Numbered from the stretch's first letter, positions 52,821-61,434 are shown. The stretch is DNA of 64,000 bases from Psychrobacter sp. NG254 (GCF_015277735.1 NZ_JADHDA010000001.1:372001-436000); one strand, 5' to 3'. Translations and numbers: made by a program. Notes: generated by a model not told the origin, from the letters alone.

Positions 52821-54866
52821 ATGAGCAAGTTACCTCGTTCTACTATTTTATTGCCAGTCTTTGTACCTGCAGCGGTCATTATGCTGTTGTTGGTCATCGG
52901 TACTGCGATCAATCCTGAAGCAGCTGGTGCGCTATTCAGTGATGTGCTTGCCTTCACGACCGAGACGTTCGGTTGGTTTTATATGCTAGCAGTAGCATTG
53001 TTTTTGATGTTCATCATTGTACTGGCATTTTCGTCCTATGGGAGTATTAAGCTGGGCCCTGATCATGCGGAGGCGGAGTATAAGTTCCTTGAATGGTTTG
53101 CCATGCTCTTTTCGGCAGGTTACGGGATTGCGCTACTGTTCTTTGGGGTAGCAGAACCAGTCATGCATTTTGCCAGTCCGCCACTCTCCCAGCCCCAAAC
53201 CATTGCGGCAGCAAAAGAGGCGATGCAAATTGCGTATTTCCACTGGGGTTTTCATATTTGGGCGATTTACGGTGTGGTGGGTTTGTCACTAGCCTATTTT
53301 GCGTTTCGTCATGGTCTGCCATTATCCATACGTTCGACGCTATATCCGATTATCGGTGACAGGATTTATGGCCCTATTGGGCATACGGTCGATGTGTTTG
53401 CCATATTAGGTACGATGTTCGGTATTGCCACCAGTCTAGGTTTGTCGGTATCGCAAATCAATGCGGGACTCAATTATCTGCTACCAGATATTATCCCAGT
53501 GAATACGACTGTACAGGTGATTGCAATTGCATTGGTGACAGCAGCGGCACTGGTATCAGTGTTGGCAGGGATGGATAAAGGCGTAAAACGCTTGTCTATC
53601 TTAAATATGGTATTGGCGACAGCGCTGATGTTGTTTGTGTTTATTGTGGGCCCGACCATCTTTATTCTGAACGCCTTCATGGAAAATACGGGCAGTTATT
53701 TGGGTAATATTGTCGAGCGTACCTTTAGTTTACAAGCGTATGAGAACAGTGATTGGATCGGTAGCTGGACATTGTTTATTTTTGCATGGACGATTGCATG
53801 GGCACCTTTTGTAGGTCTATTTATTGCTAAGATTAGCCGTGGCCGTACCATCCGTGAGTTTGTACTGGGTGTGATGCTCGTACCGACTTTCTTTACGTTC
53901 TTTTGGTTTGCCGTGTTTGGTGATACCGCGTTACATATGATTATGGTTGATGGTTATACCTCGCTAATCGGTGATGTACAGGACAACCAAGCGATTGCCT
54001 TGTTTAAACTGTTAGAGAACCTACCATTTACTGAATTTGTGTCGTCATTGACCATTTTATTGATTATTACCTTTTTTGTGACATCGTCGGATTCTGGCTC
54101 ATTAGTGATTGATTCGCTAGCGGCTGGTGGTCGCAGTGATACGCCGTGGTGGCAGCGCAGCTTTTGGGTAGTGACCGAAGGTGCTGTTGCCGCTGTACTA
54201 TTGATTGCAGGCGGCTTGACGGCGCTCCAAACGGCAGCCATCGTTAGTGCGCTACCGTTTGCAGTTATCATTCTTATTTCAATGTTTGGTATGTGGCGTG
54301 CGCTGCGTATCGAAGGGCATCGTAATCAGAGCCTCGGTCAAAACAACAAACTTCCGCCACATCTACTCAAACCGTCTGCATGGCGTGAGCGTATCGATTA
54401 TATGACCGTTAAACCGACGCGTGGCAAGGTGCTTAGTTATATCAAAGACGTGATTATGCCGTCGATGATGGAAGTGTCGTCTAAATTTGCAGAGACAGGC
54501 TGGACGACTGAGGTCAACTACGACGCGGTCAATAACCGTGCAGTGCTTGAGTTGCAACGTGGCGATGATGTCGAGTTTTGGTATGAGGTGCGCTTATCTG
54601 AGCATGATGCGCCCGATTACTATACAGAAGACAGCGCAGATACCTTGCCACAAGAGCACCATCACCGTGCTGAGGTGTATCTACGCCGTGGTGGTCAAAC
54701 GTATGACTTGTATGGCTATGAGACAGAGGCCGTCATTAATGACATCATCGATCAATTTGAAAAGTACTTACATTTCCTCAATGTGTCGCCTGATAGTTTA
54801 CCGTGGCGTATGCAAGAGCATGATGAAGACATCACGTTAGAGCAGGGCAGTGTGCTCGATAAATAA
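52821..54866 (+). CDS. BCCT-family betaine/choline/carnitine transporter
   Basis: 681 residues. Twelve transmembrane helices fill residues 1-500, with the family signature WTLFIFAWTIAWAPFVGLFIAKISRGRT (~316) and VTSSDSGSLVIDSLA near 420. The C-terminal ~170 residues form a cytoplasmic domain as in the BetT-type choline transporters (LHFLNVSPDSLPWRMQEHDED). It would import choline or glycine betaine with Na+ or H+ as an osmoprotectant or precursor. No betAB genes are adjacent. The ribosome binding site is GAGGAAACC. Confidence 0.93.
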   Translation: MSKLPRSTILLPVFVPAAVIMLLLVIGTAINPEAAGALFSDVLAFTTETFGWFYMLAVALFLMFIIVLAFSSYGSIKLGPDHAEAEYKFLEWFAMLFSAGYGIALLFFGVAEPVMHFASPPLSQPQTIAAAKEAMQIAYFHWGFHIWAIYGVVGLSLAYFAFRHGLPLSIRSTLYPIIGDRIYGPIGHTVDVFAILGTMFGIATSLGLSVSQINAGLNYLLPDIIPVNTTVQVIAIALVTAAALVSVLAGMDKGVKRLSILNMVLATALMLFVFIVGPTIFILNAFMENTGSYLGNIVERTFSLQAYENSDWIGSWTLFIFAWTIAWAPFVGLFIAKISRGRTIREFVLGVMLVPTFFTFFWFAVFGDTALHMIMVDGYTSLIGDVQDNQAIALFKLLENLPFTEFVSSLTILLIITFFVTSSDSGSLVIDSLAAGGRSDTPWWQRSFWVVTEGAVAAVLLIAGGLTALQTAAIVSALPFAVIILISMFGMWRALRIEGHRNQSLGQNNKLPPHLLKPSAWRERIDYMTVKPTRGKVLSYIKDVIMPSMMEVSSKFAETGWTTEVNYDAVNNRAVLELQRGDDVEFWYEVRLSEHDAPDYYTEDSADTLPQEHHHRAEVYLRRGGQTYDLYGYETEAVINDIIDQFEKYLHFLNVSPDSLPWRMQEHDEDITLEQGSVLDK

Positions 54867-54943
54867 TAGAGTGAATGCGTTAAGAGTCATCATGCAAGCT
54901 GTTCACGTTAATAACTTGCAATAAACTCAGGATTCCTTAGAAT

Positions 54944-54980
54944 AACGGCTTGTTTTTCTTACAAATCAAGCCGTTTTTTT
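54944..54980 (+). terminator. intrinsic terminator overlapping the dusB start
   Basis: AACGGCTTG (54944-54952) pairs with CAAGCCGTT (54967-54975) and is followed by a seven-T run (54974-54980) that ends exactly before the dusB ATG. Confidence 0.85.
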
Positions 54981-56012
54981 ATGTCTATTGATTCTTCTGT
55001 TTTACCTGCGCATTCGCCAGTGTCTGATCATCCATTATTGCAGCCATTGAATATCGGTGGTCTGACGATTGAAAACCGTCTGATGGTCGCACCAATGGCT
55101 GGCGTGACAGACAATCCTTTTCGCCGACTATGCAAATCATTTGGCGCAGGTCATGCGGTCAGCGAGATGATTATCGCTGATACAGCGCTGTATACGCGCA
55201 AAAAATCCCTGTATCGTGCCAACTTTGATAATGAAATTGCGCCTATCTCTGCGCAGATAGCAGGGGCTGAACCGGATAAACTGGCTCAAGCGGCTCGTTA
55301 TCAAATTGATAATGGCGCGCAGATTATTGACATCAATATGGGCTGCCCTGCCAAAAAAGTCTGCCGTAAGCTGGCAGGCTCTGCATTGCTACAAGACGAA
55401 GATTTGGTCGCACGTTTGCTTGATGCAACTGTCAATGCGGTCAGTGCCCCAGTCACCCTAAAAACACGTTTAGGTTATGAAAATGGCCGTGAAAATATCT
55501 TGCGAGTGGCCAAGCGGGCGGAGCAAGCAGGCATTGCCGCGATTGCCATTCACGGGCGTACGCGTGAGGATATGTATACTGGCGAGGCGCGTTACGAGCT
55601 CATACGCGAAGTCAAAGAAAGCATCAGTATTCCTGTCATTGCCAATGGTGATATCGATAGCGCGCAAAAAGCGCAGCGCGTTTATGAGTTGACGGGATGC
55701 GATGCAGTGATGATTGGACGAGCAGCCCAAGGTCAGCCTTGGATATTTCGCGATATTGAGAACTTTTTGCGTACTGGTGAGACTCTAGAGGCGCCTAGTG
55801 TAAGCGAGATCAAAGAGATCGTGCTGGCGCATTTGCAAGAGTTATATGGCTTTTATGGTGAGTACTCAGGCTGCCGCATCGCCCGCAAGCATATTGCTTG
55901 GTATACGACAGGTATTCCCAACTCCAATGCCTTTAGGCAAGCGATGTATGGAGAAGAGAGCACCGCAGGACAGTTCCGAGTCGTCGAGACTTTTTTGCAG
56001 GCGCATGAGTAA
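54981..56012 (+). CDS. dusB: tRNA-dihydrouridine synthase B
   Basis: 343 residues. It reduces uridines in the tRNA D-loop using FMN and NADPH. Motifs: IGGLTIENRLMVAPMAGVTDNPFRRLC, the active-site NMGCPAKKVCRKLAGSALL (Cys ~116), TLKTRLGYE, IHGRTREDMYTG and NGDIDSAQKA, and C-terminal ARKHIAWYT. The ATG at 54981 directly follows a terminator T run and has no ribosome binding site, so the true start may be a GTG at 55020 or another codon. It is not followed by fis, unlike in E. coli. Confidence 0.93.
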   Translation: MSIDSSVLPAHSPVSDHPLLQPLNIGGLTIENRLMVAPMAGVTDNPFRRLCKSFGAGHAVSEMIIADTALYTRKKSLYRANFDNEIAPISAQIAGAEPDKLAQAARYQIDNGAQIIDINMGCPAKKVCRKLAGSALLQDEDLVARLLDATVNAVSAPVTLKTRLGYENGRENILRVAKRAEQAGIAAIAIHGRTREDMYTGEARYELIREVKESISIPVIANGDIDSAQKAQRVYELTGCDAVMIGRAAQGQPWIFRDIENFLRTGETLEAPSVSEIKEIVLAHLQELYGFYGEYSGCRIARKHIAWYTTGIPNSNAFRQAMYGEESTAGQFRVVETFLQAHE

Positions 56013-56079
56013 TATAAGCTGAAGGCTCATTCGATGCATTTATGCGTATGAATGCTGCATAAAAACTATTCGAGCACTG

Positions 56080-56469
56080 CTAGGTTTTTTCTACCATTGC
56101 TGTGTCTGGATTTGCTTCCGAGGCAGTTTTTTTGTTTTGCCAAGGGAACCGGCCTTCTAACTCAACCTGTAGTGACAAGCTCAAAAAGGTTCGAATAAGC
56201 ACGATAATACCTAATACTAATACGCTGCGTAGCGACGGCTCTGTCACGACAGTAGCCACAATATCAGCAGCGATTAGCACCTCTAGTCCTAATAGAATAG
56301 ACTTGCCAATGGTCTGCCTGATTTCTACGTACGTATTATGATTGAGGCCACCCGATAGCCGAAATGCCCTATAAAAAGCAAAAAACAGTCCAAAAAACAT
56401 AATCAGCACGCCAATGACTTCGATTATCTTGGCAATTAAATCGACATAATGGGTCAACGTTTCTATCAA
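56080..56469 (-). CDS. DUF1622 membrane protein
   Basis: 129 residues, with about three transmembrane helices (LIAKIIEVIGVLIMFFGLFFAFY, SILLGLEVLIAADIVATVV, SVLVLGIIVLIRTFLSLSL) joined by the family motif YVEIRQTIGKSILLGLEVLIAADI. The C-terminal tail is soluble (EGRFPWQNKKT...). DUF1622 proteins are small inner-membrane proteins of unknown function. It is convergent with dusB and divergent from acr1. Confidence 0.85.
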   Translation of the reverse strand: MIETLTHYVDLIAKIIEVIGVLIMFFGLFFAFYRAFRLSGGLNHNTYVEIRQTIGKSILLGLEVLIAADIVATVVTEPSLRSVLVLGIIVLIRTFLSLSLQVELEGRFPWQNKKTASEANPDTAMVEKT

Positions 56470-56635
56470 AGTATATTCTCCTCGGTATTAGCCAGAAAAA
56501 GCATCATAAGTAGCATCACCATTATTATATGATTAGATACGGCTGCAAACCCCTAAAACCCTCAAATTAACTGTCAGTTACTGGTGTTTTGTTCACTTTG
56601 TGTGATATTTTTTTGCTATGCTATAAATGAATATT

Positions 56636-56649
56636 CATTGGTATAGGAC
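56636..56649. promoter_or_regulatory. 14-bp perfect palindrome AATGAATATTCATT upstream of acr1
   Basis: It lies 17 bases before the acr1 start, just after TATGCTATAAAT, a possible -10 region. Its position fits an operator that blocks transcription or an inverted repeat in the leader. Confidence 0.45.
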
Positions 56650-56666
56650 AAAAAAAAGGAACTTTT

Positions 56667-57554
56667 ATGGCAAATCCCTCGAAAAAAGCAATAACTAAAG
56701 CAGTAAAAGGTAAGAATATTATTATTACAGGGGCTTCAAGTGGTATTGGAGAACGTACGGCTTTTTTATTAAGTGAGTGCGGTGCACAGGTTATCTTATT
56801 GGCACGTACTGAGGATAAGCTAAAAACAGTAACAGAAAGTATTGAGATACTTGGTGGCAAAGCCAGTTATTACCCTTGTGACTTGACCAATATGGATGAT
56901 ATTGAGAAAGTCAGTGAGCAAATTTTGGCGGACTTTGGCCATGTTGATGTCTTAGTCAATAACGCTGGTCGCTCGATTCGTCGTTCAGTTCATGAATCGG
57001 TCGATCGTTTTCATGATTTTGAGCGTACGATGGATATCAATTACTTTGGCGCTGTTAAAATCGTTCTTGGGTTTTTGCCGACGATGATTGAGCGTCAGAC
57101 GGGTCAAATTGTCAACATATCCTCGATTGGTGTATTGGCGAACAGTCCACGCTTTGCCGCTTATGTCGCCTCAAAATCAGCATTGGATGCTTTTAGTCGC
57201 TGCTTAGCTGCCGAAGTAAAAGGGGACAATGTGACGATTACCAATATCTTTATGCCATTGGTTCGTACGCCTATGATTGCCCCAACCAAGCTATACCGCT
57301 ACATGCCTGCGTTAATGCCTGATGAAGCGGCGTTGATGGTCGCAAGAGCCATCGTCGATAAGCCAAATAGTATCGCCAGTAATATGGGTAAATTTGCATC
57401 GGCCACGTATTCACTGGTGCCAGCATTTAACGTCGGTATCCAATCAATTGGCTATCGTATTTTCCCAAGCACCCGCGCTGGACTGACTACCGATAAGAAG
57501 CCAAACCTTGCTCAGCGTGCCTTTGCCAGAATCCTTCCGGGTGAGCATCACTAA
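56667..57554 (+). CDS. acr1: fatty acyl-CoA reductase (Acr1-like SDR)
   Basis: 295 residues, the length of Acinetobacter Acr1, which reduces acyl-CoA to fatty aldehyde for wax ester synthesis. Shared blocks include TGASSGIG (NAD(P)-binding, ~23), VNNAGRSIRRSVHESVDRFHDFERTM, VNISSIGVLAN, YVASKSALDAFSRCLAAEV (catalytic Tyr/Lys ~166), MPLVRTPMIAPTKLYRY and the C-terminal RILPGEH, all matching Acr1 as I remember it. It is monocistronic, with a terminator at 57583. No wax ester synthase gene lies nearby. Confidence 0.85.
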   Translation: MANPSKKAITKAVKGKNIIITGASSGIGERTAFLLSECGAQVILLARTEDKLKTVTESIEILGGKASYYPCDLTNMDDIEKVSEQILADFGHVDVLVNNAGRSIRRSVHESVDRFHDFERTMDINYFGAVKIVLGFLPTMIERQTGQIVNISSIGVLANSPRFAAYVASKSALDAFSRCLAAEVKGDNVTITNIFMPLVRTPMIAPTKLYRYMPALMPDEAALMVARAIVDKPNSIASNMGKFASATYSLVPAFNVGIQSIGYRIFPSTRAGLTTDKKPNLAQRAFARILPGEHH

Positions 57555-57582
57555 ATTTCCGGTTTCATGTGCTTTGAGTCAT

Positions 57583-57610
57583 AAAAAAGGATGCTACGGC
57601 ATCCTTTTTT
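57583..57610 (+). terminator. intrinsic terminator of acr1
   Basis: AAAAAAGGATGC-TACG-GCATCCTTTTTT, a perfect 12-bp stem with a T run. Confidence 0.92.
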
Positions 57611-58036
57611 AATATCTCTCAAGGTATTAATACTTATATGAATGGGTAGAATAGCGATGCTTTTTAGCTATCTGATGACCAGAACTATCAGATTTTTAGA
57701 TGCTTTAGGATTGTATTTTTAGTACCTTAAAATAGATGCCTCATTTACGATGCTAACCAAGGCGACTGAGAGTATATAGTCAATCCTCTATAAAAGAGTG
57801 ACAGCGTTAACCTTGCTTGAAGTATCACGTATACATCTGCACTCGGTTGCTTTGTATCTCTTTTAAACTGAATCAACTGTAGTAGAATGAGTTTACCATG
57901 GCCTAATCGTCTCGACTCTCATGCTCAATGAGATTAAGCTTTGCATATCGAAAATTTGAACACCATACAAATATACACTAAGCACTCATTCTCTGAGTGT
58001 TAAAGAATCCACAAAAGATAATTTGAAGAGGTAAGA
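57611..58036. other. intergenic region with family 1 element
   Basis: No gene. It contains the family 1 type-2 repeat at 57775 and an inverted repeat CACTCA-N5-TGAGTG (57983-57999) upstream of the glutaredoxin-like gene. Confidence 0.5.
57775..57881 (+). repeat. family 1 type-2 MITE-like repeat, intact (107 bp)
   Basis: TATAGTCAATCCTCTATAAAAGAG at the left and its imperfect complement CTCTTTTAAACTGAATCAACTGTA at the right give ~24-bp terminal inverted repeats. The core (ACAGCGTTAACC, CGGTTGCTTTGTAT) is shared with copies A-C. It is the undisrupted counterpart of the split element at 25440. Confidence 0.8.
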
Positions 58037-58402
58037 ATGTTAATTAAGTTGCTACGAGAAGGTCTAGGAAGAATTATTGCGGGTATCAGTGTCATGACAC
58101 AAGGTAATGCCATGAAACGTACTGAAGAAGAACAAGCTCTTGTTAATAAGGCTGGTGAAGATCTATCTTTATATCAATTTCAATCTTGTCCTTTTTGCGT
58201 CAAAGTACGTCGTCAAATTCATAAGTTGAATGTGCCTGTTGAGCTTCGAGATGCAAAAAACAATGAGCAGTTTCGTAATGAGCTTGCTGCGAACGGTGGG
58301 CGGATAAAAGTGCCTTGTCTACGTATTCAAAAAAACGACGACGTCCAATGGATGTATGAATCTAATGATATCAATGCTTACTTGCAACAGCGTTTCGGCT
58401 AG
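58037..58402 (+). CDS. glutaredoxin-like protein
   Basis: 121 residues. An amphipathic/hydrophobic N-terminus (1-30: LIKLLREGLGRIIAGISVM) precedes a glutaredoxin or GST-N-type thioredoxin fold with the active-site CPFC (~51-54) in YQFQSCPFCVKVRRQIHKLN, the cis-proline IKVPCLRI and YESNDINAYLQQRFG. It would use glutathione to reduce disulfides or mixed disulfides; the N-terminal stretch suggests membrane association. AGAGGTAAG is the ribosome binding site. The stop codon overlaps the first bases of a family 2 repeat. Confidence 0.87.
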   Translation: MLIKLLREGLGRIIAGISVMTQGNAMKRTEEEQALVNKAGEDLSLYQFQSCPFCVKVRRQIHKLNVPVELRDAKNNEQFRNELAANGGRIKVPCLRIQKNDDVQWMYESNDINAYLQQRFG

Positions 58403-58570
58403 GGCGTGCTGCAGTTCGAACAACAACTGTTAAATGGGCTAAAAATGTCTAAGTCATCGCCAAACTGTGTCAAGTAGCTTGTTAATATCTCGATATTATC
58501 TGTAATACTTTGCTTGTTTGGCGGACATTTATCTCATTTTTATCCTATTTTCAAAATTAGGACACACCTT
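58401..58570 (+). repeat. family 2 repeat, long copy (~170 bp)
   Basis: Left end AGGGCGTGCTGCAGTTCGAACAACAACTGTTAAA, right end ATTTATCTCATTTTTATCC...AAAATTAGGACACACCTT. Both ends match the short copy at 36396, which lacks the ~85 central bases. The ends are imperfect inverted repeats. It begins inside the stop codon of the upstream gene, as the other copy does. Confidence 0.7.
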
Positions 58571-58648
58571 AGTATGTTTAATAATAGCCTCTGAGGTTGA
58601 ATCAGCTTATATCTGAATGTACTCAACGATTGGGCAATTCACCACTAA

Positions 58649-58867
58649 CTATTCGACATATGTTTCAGTACTGGCAACCCAATAAAGGCTCATATCTTCT
58701 TTTTTCAAGGGTACAGTCGCGAGTGTACGACCTTCATTGTCAGTGAATTCAATTTCATATACGGGAGGAGTCACATCAAAAATATGTACTACAGTTCCCA
58801 CATCACCCGCTCTGATATTCTCTTGAATATCTTTTGATACTCTAATAACATCGTTTATATTCAACAT
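58649..58867 (-). CDS. DUF4926 domain protein
   Basis: 72 residues with the DUF4926 pattern: LNINDVIRVSKDIQENIRAGDVGTVVHIFDVTPPVYEIEF, then DNEGRTLATVPLKKEDM, a small beta-barrel resembling SH3/KOW folds. Members are short orphan proteins often found beside toxin/immunity genes in polymorphic toxin loci, so an immunity role is possible but not shown. It is the only minus-strand gene in the accessory stretch 58.0-61.4 kb. Confidence 0.8.
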   Translation of the reverse strand: MLNINDVIRVSKDIQENIRAGDVGTVVHIFDVTPPVYEIEFTDNEGRTLATVPLKKEDMSLYWVASTETYVE

Positions 58868-59026
58868 ATGGCTAGTCCTTATTTGTCATAAAGTCCGTTA
58901 TGAGAATAATTGAGGTTTTAGTGTTATTTGCGCATAGTCTACCAATGATATGAAGTAAAAGATGATAAAGACTTATCAAGCCTGTGCTTAATAAGTGCTA
59001 ATTAGTATCGGTAAAGGAATAGGACT

Positions 59027-59779
59027 ATCAAAACTAAAATCAAACTTACTCTCTGGGTACTTTTTTCTCTATTTTTATCTCTACTCTTATATAAGCTTAC
59101 TGGCTGTGCTGACACTGGTACACCAGAGGAGCGTCAGGCGCGGCGCATTGCGGCATGTCAAGAGATGCTCAATACGACACGCCCTATGCCAACTGATCAT
59201 CTACCTTTAACAGAGCGAAGCGAGGAAGTTGAATTTAATGCTAAATGGGAACGTTGCCGCGCGATGATTGAAGATAAGTGGCTCCCTAACGAACAACGAG
59301 AAAATAATTGGCTGAATGGAAAACAGTATCATTATGTCAAACTTGGAAATCAAGTCATCAAAGGACCAGCGAATCATCTAAAAGTTGGGGCCAATGCATT
59401 TGCTGTTGAATATAAATGGAAGCACAGCTATATCGAATACGACATCGAAGCTAGAGAATACTATTTGGCACCGCCTGATGCTCGCAGTGGTGTGTATTTC
59501 GATATGTATTCAGTCAATAATTTAGCTTATCAAAGTGGAATAGCGATAACGTCTAATTATGATGAAGTCTGTGAGAAGTCAAAAACAGAACCAGATGAAG
59601 CAGGCGCATTTATCTGGAACGGTATCTTATTTGCTACATTAACTCGCATAGAGTACAAGGGTGACAATCAAATTAATTGGCAAGAAGAATGGCAACGCAT
59701 TTGTCCAATAGCAGTAGAAGCAGTGACTAACCAATTAAAAATCATCAAAACACAACCACCAACGATGATAGAAAAGTAG
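59027..59779 (+). CDS. lipoprotein of unknown function, possible non-AUG (ATC) start
   Basis: About 250 residues if read from ATC at 59027. Reading upstream of the first ATG (59165) in frame gives an ideal lipoprotein signal: KTKIKLTLWVLFSLFLSLLL, then KLTGC-ADTG with a lipobox Cys. AAAGGAATAGG lies 8 bases before the ATC, the spacing of a real ribosome binding site. No ATG, GTG, TTG or CTG exists in this frame before the lipobox. So the start is either a rare ATC, a mutated ATG (a damaged gene) or a sequencing error. The mature part contains CQEMLN...CRAMIEDKWLP and has no recognised domain. Confidence 0.6.
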   Translation: MKTKIKLTLWVLFSLFLSLLLYKLTGCADTGTPEERQARRIAACQEMLNTTRPMPTDHLPLTERSEEVEFNAKWERCRAMIEDKWLPNEQRENNWLNGKQYHYVKLGNQVIKGPANHLKVGANAFAVEYKWKHSYIEYDIEAREYYLAPPDARSGVYFDMYSVNNLAYQSGIAITSNYDEVCEKSKTEPDEAGAFIWNGILFATLTRIEYKGDNQINWQEEWQRICPIAVEAVTNQLKIIKTQPPTMIEK

Positions 59780-59975
59780 ATATATAGATAAAGCAGATAT
59801 GATTACTAGGTATTTTGGTACCCTAGTGAGGACTTGAACAATAGGCTGTCGGCTAATGATATCAACGTTTTAACTCGATGAAATAGTCACGGTGTACTTC
59901 ATGGTGTACATGCAGTGAGCTTTTCGTGGGCACATCAAATTACCCTTGATAATTGTGACAACCAGGACAGCTGCA
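59780..59975. other. intergenic region in the accessory stretch
   Basis: No gene found; AT-rich, no strong hairpin. The ribosome binding site of the next gene lies at its end (AGGACAG). Confidence 0.35.
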
Positions 59976-60662
59976 ATGACATTTTATTTAAAAGATAGCG
60001 ACCAAGAGTATTTCAGCAAGTTTTGGGTGCAAGAAAGAAAATATCTAAGCGAAGTTGGTGGACGGTTATTAACCGTAGATGAAGCAAATACTCACCCATT
60101 TAATGATCTATTAATTACAGGGTCTAAAGGGATAGTGGGGATCGATGCTATGAAGCCTAGGCTAACTCATAGCTACCATTACTTTTGTATTCCCTATGAG
60201 CTAGGAGAAGAAATAGAGGAAGGTTTAGTACCTGAAACTATAATAGCTCAATTAATCAATGATAACTTGAAGTGTGCTATCTTTATAGCATCAACCGATG
60301 CCAGTTTTGGTTGTTTTGGTGAGTGCTTTCACACAAACGAGGAAATAATTTGGAATTTTTCATCACCACACTTAAATACACCGTTTCTTATATTTGATAA
60401 TGAAAAGAAAGTGTTTGCGCTGATAGACTATGACTTACCCTTACAAATCATTGGCTATAAAACCCCTATTTTAGATAGAAAGGACTACATTAAAAGTAAA
60501 ATAGGTCAAAATGGATGGGATACTGTATTTGAAAGGTATTCCCATTATACGAACATGCCACACTTTTTTAATGAGTATTATAAGTTTCTATTGCCCGATA
60601 AAGTAGTCAAGTTTTTAGATTCTAGAGTGATACCTCCTCCAGTGAACTGCACTCAAAAATAG
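59976..60662 (+). CDS. hypothetical protein of the accessory stretch
   Basis: About 228 residues from the ATG at 59976 (AGGACAG upstream; an in-frame TTG lies 30 bases earlier). It is acidic and aromatic, without signal peptide or transmembrane helix. The segments FIASTDASFGCFGECFHTNEEIIWNF, LIDYDLPLQIIGY and NGWDTVFERYSHYTNMPHFFNEYY suggest a compact soluble domain. I recognise no family. Size, charge and company (DUF4926 and ankyrin proteins) are like those of immunity proteins, but this is inference. Confidence 0.55.
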   Translation: MTFYLKDSDQEYFSKFWVQERKYLSEVGGRLLTVDEANTHPFNDLLITGSKGIVGIDAMKPRLTHSYHYFCIPYELGEEIEEGLVPETIIAQLINDNLKCAIFIASTDASFGCFGECFHTNEEIIWNFSSPHLNTPFLIFDNEKKVFALIDYDLPLQIIGYKTPILDRKDYIKSKIGQNGWDTVFERYSHYTNMPHFFNEYYKFLLPDKVVKFLDSRVIPPPVNCTQK

Positions 60663-60796
60663 AGTTTTATGGACATCATCATAGTCAGATATAACTCCTA
60701 GAGTGAATATTCAAAAAATTGTGTTCGGTGCGCTATACAGGCATCTAACTTCTAGTGCTAGAAATAACTTCAATGACTAAGGAATTGATAGCATAG

Positions 60797-60895
60797 CTTA
60801 ATATTAGTCATGCTGATGAGATGCAAGGTAAGAATATACCTGATGATCTAATAGAAGAAATGCCAATGTTTCTTGATAAAAACAGAAGTCAATAG
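60797..60895 (+). pseudogene. possible 3' remnant of a gene
   Basis: A short open stretch encodes about 32 residues (...HADEMQGKNIPDDLIEEMPMFLDKNRSQ-stop) with protein-like composition, ending 8 bases before the ankyrin gene; an in-frame stop precedes it. It reads like the tail of a toxin or other protein left by deletion. An alternative is a small gene from the ATG inside it (24 codons). Confidence 0.3.
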
Positions 60896-60903
60896 GAGTA
60901 ATT

Positions 60904-61434
60904 ATGGACGAACATAGAAAACTAAGAATGAGAATTTTTAGGCTTTTTAAACAAGGTCAATTAAAAGAAGCTGTTGAATTATTTGAAAGTAATAATATGG
61001 ACTACTTTGAAACAGCTCCAACTGATAAATGGAACTGGTTACATCAGCTCTCAATGGGATTTAATCCAGATGAACCACCGAAAAGAACTATTGAATTCTT
61101 TATTGAAAAAGGAGTGCCTATTGATGCTCAAGACATTTATGGCATGACACCACTTCATTATGCTATGCGAGGGGAAAATGCAGAAGCGGCGATTGCCTTA
61201 TTAGAAGCAGGAGCAAATCCAAACATTCCTAATAGAGATAACCTTATACCTCTGAGAATGACTTTGCTGATGCCTGATAGGTTAGATGTACTAGAACTGA
61301 TGTTAAAAAATGGTGGGGATGTTAACTACTATAATGGAAAAGATTACTTACTTGAAGCAATTAAAGGCTTTCGAGGTGATCATCCTGATTTTCAAGAATT
61401 AATACAAATGCTTGAAAATTATTCAGGTGAGTAA
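60904..61434 (+). CDS. ankyrin-repeat protein
   Basis: 176 residues, with two to three ankyrin repeats at ~70-150: the canonical DIYGMTPLHYAMRGENAEAAIALLEAGANPN, followed by a degenerate repeat (DVLELMLKNGGDVNYYNG), with RTIEFFIEKGVPIDAQ before them. The N-terminal ~60 residues are helical. Strong ribosome binding site (TAGGAGTAATT). Ankyrin proteins of this size are often immunity or regulatory proteins; its position among orphan genes supports an accessory role. Confidence 0.82.
   Translation: MDEHRKLRMRIFRLFKQGQLKEAVELFESNNMDYFETAPTDKWNWLHQLSMGFNPDEPPKRTIEFFIEKGVPIDAQDIYGMTPLHYAMRGENAEAAIALLEAGANPNIPNRDNLIPLRMTLLMPDRLDVLELMLKNGGDVNYYNGKDYLLEAIKGFRGDHPDFQELIQMLENYSGE

Noticed and set aside
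58995-59210. 71-codon frame overlapping the lipoprotein start region
   Set aside because: The lipoprotein frame gives a convincing signal and lipobox, while this frame overlaps it and has no support.
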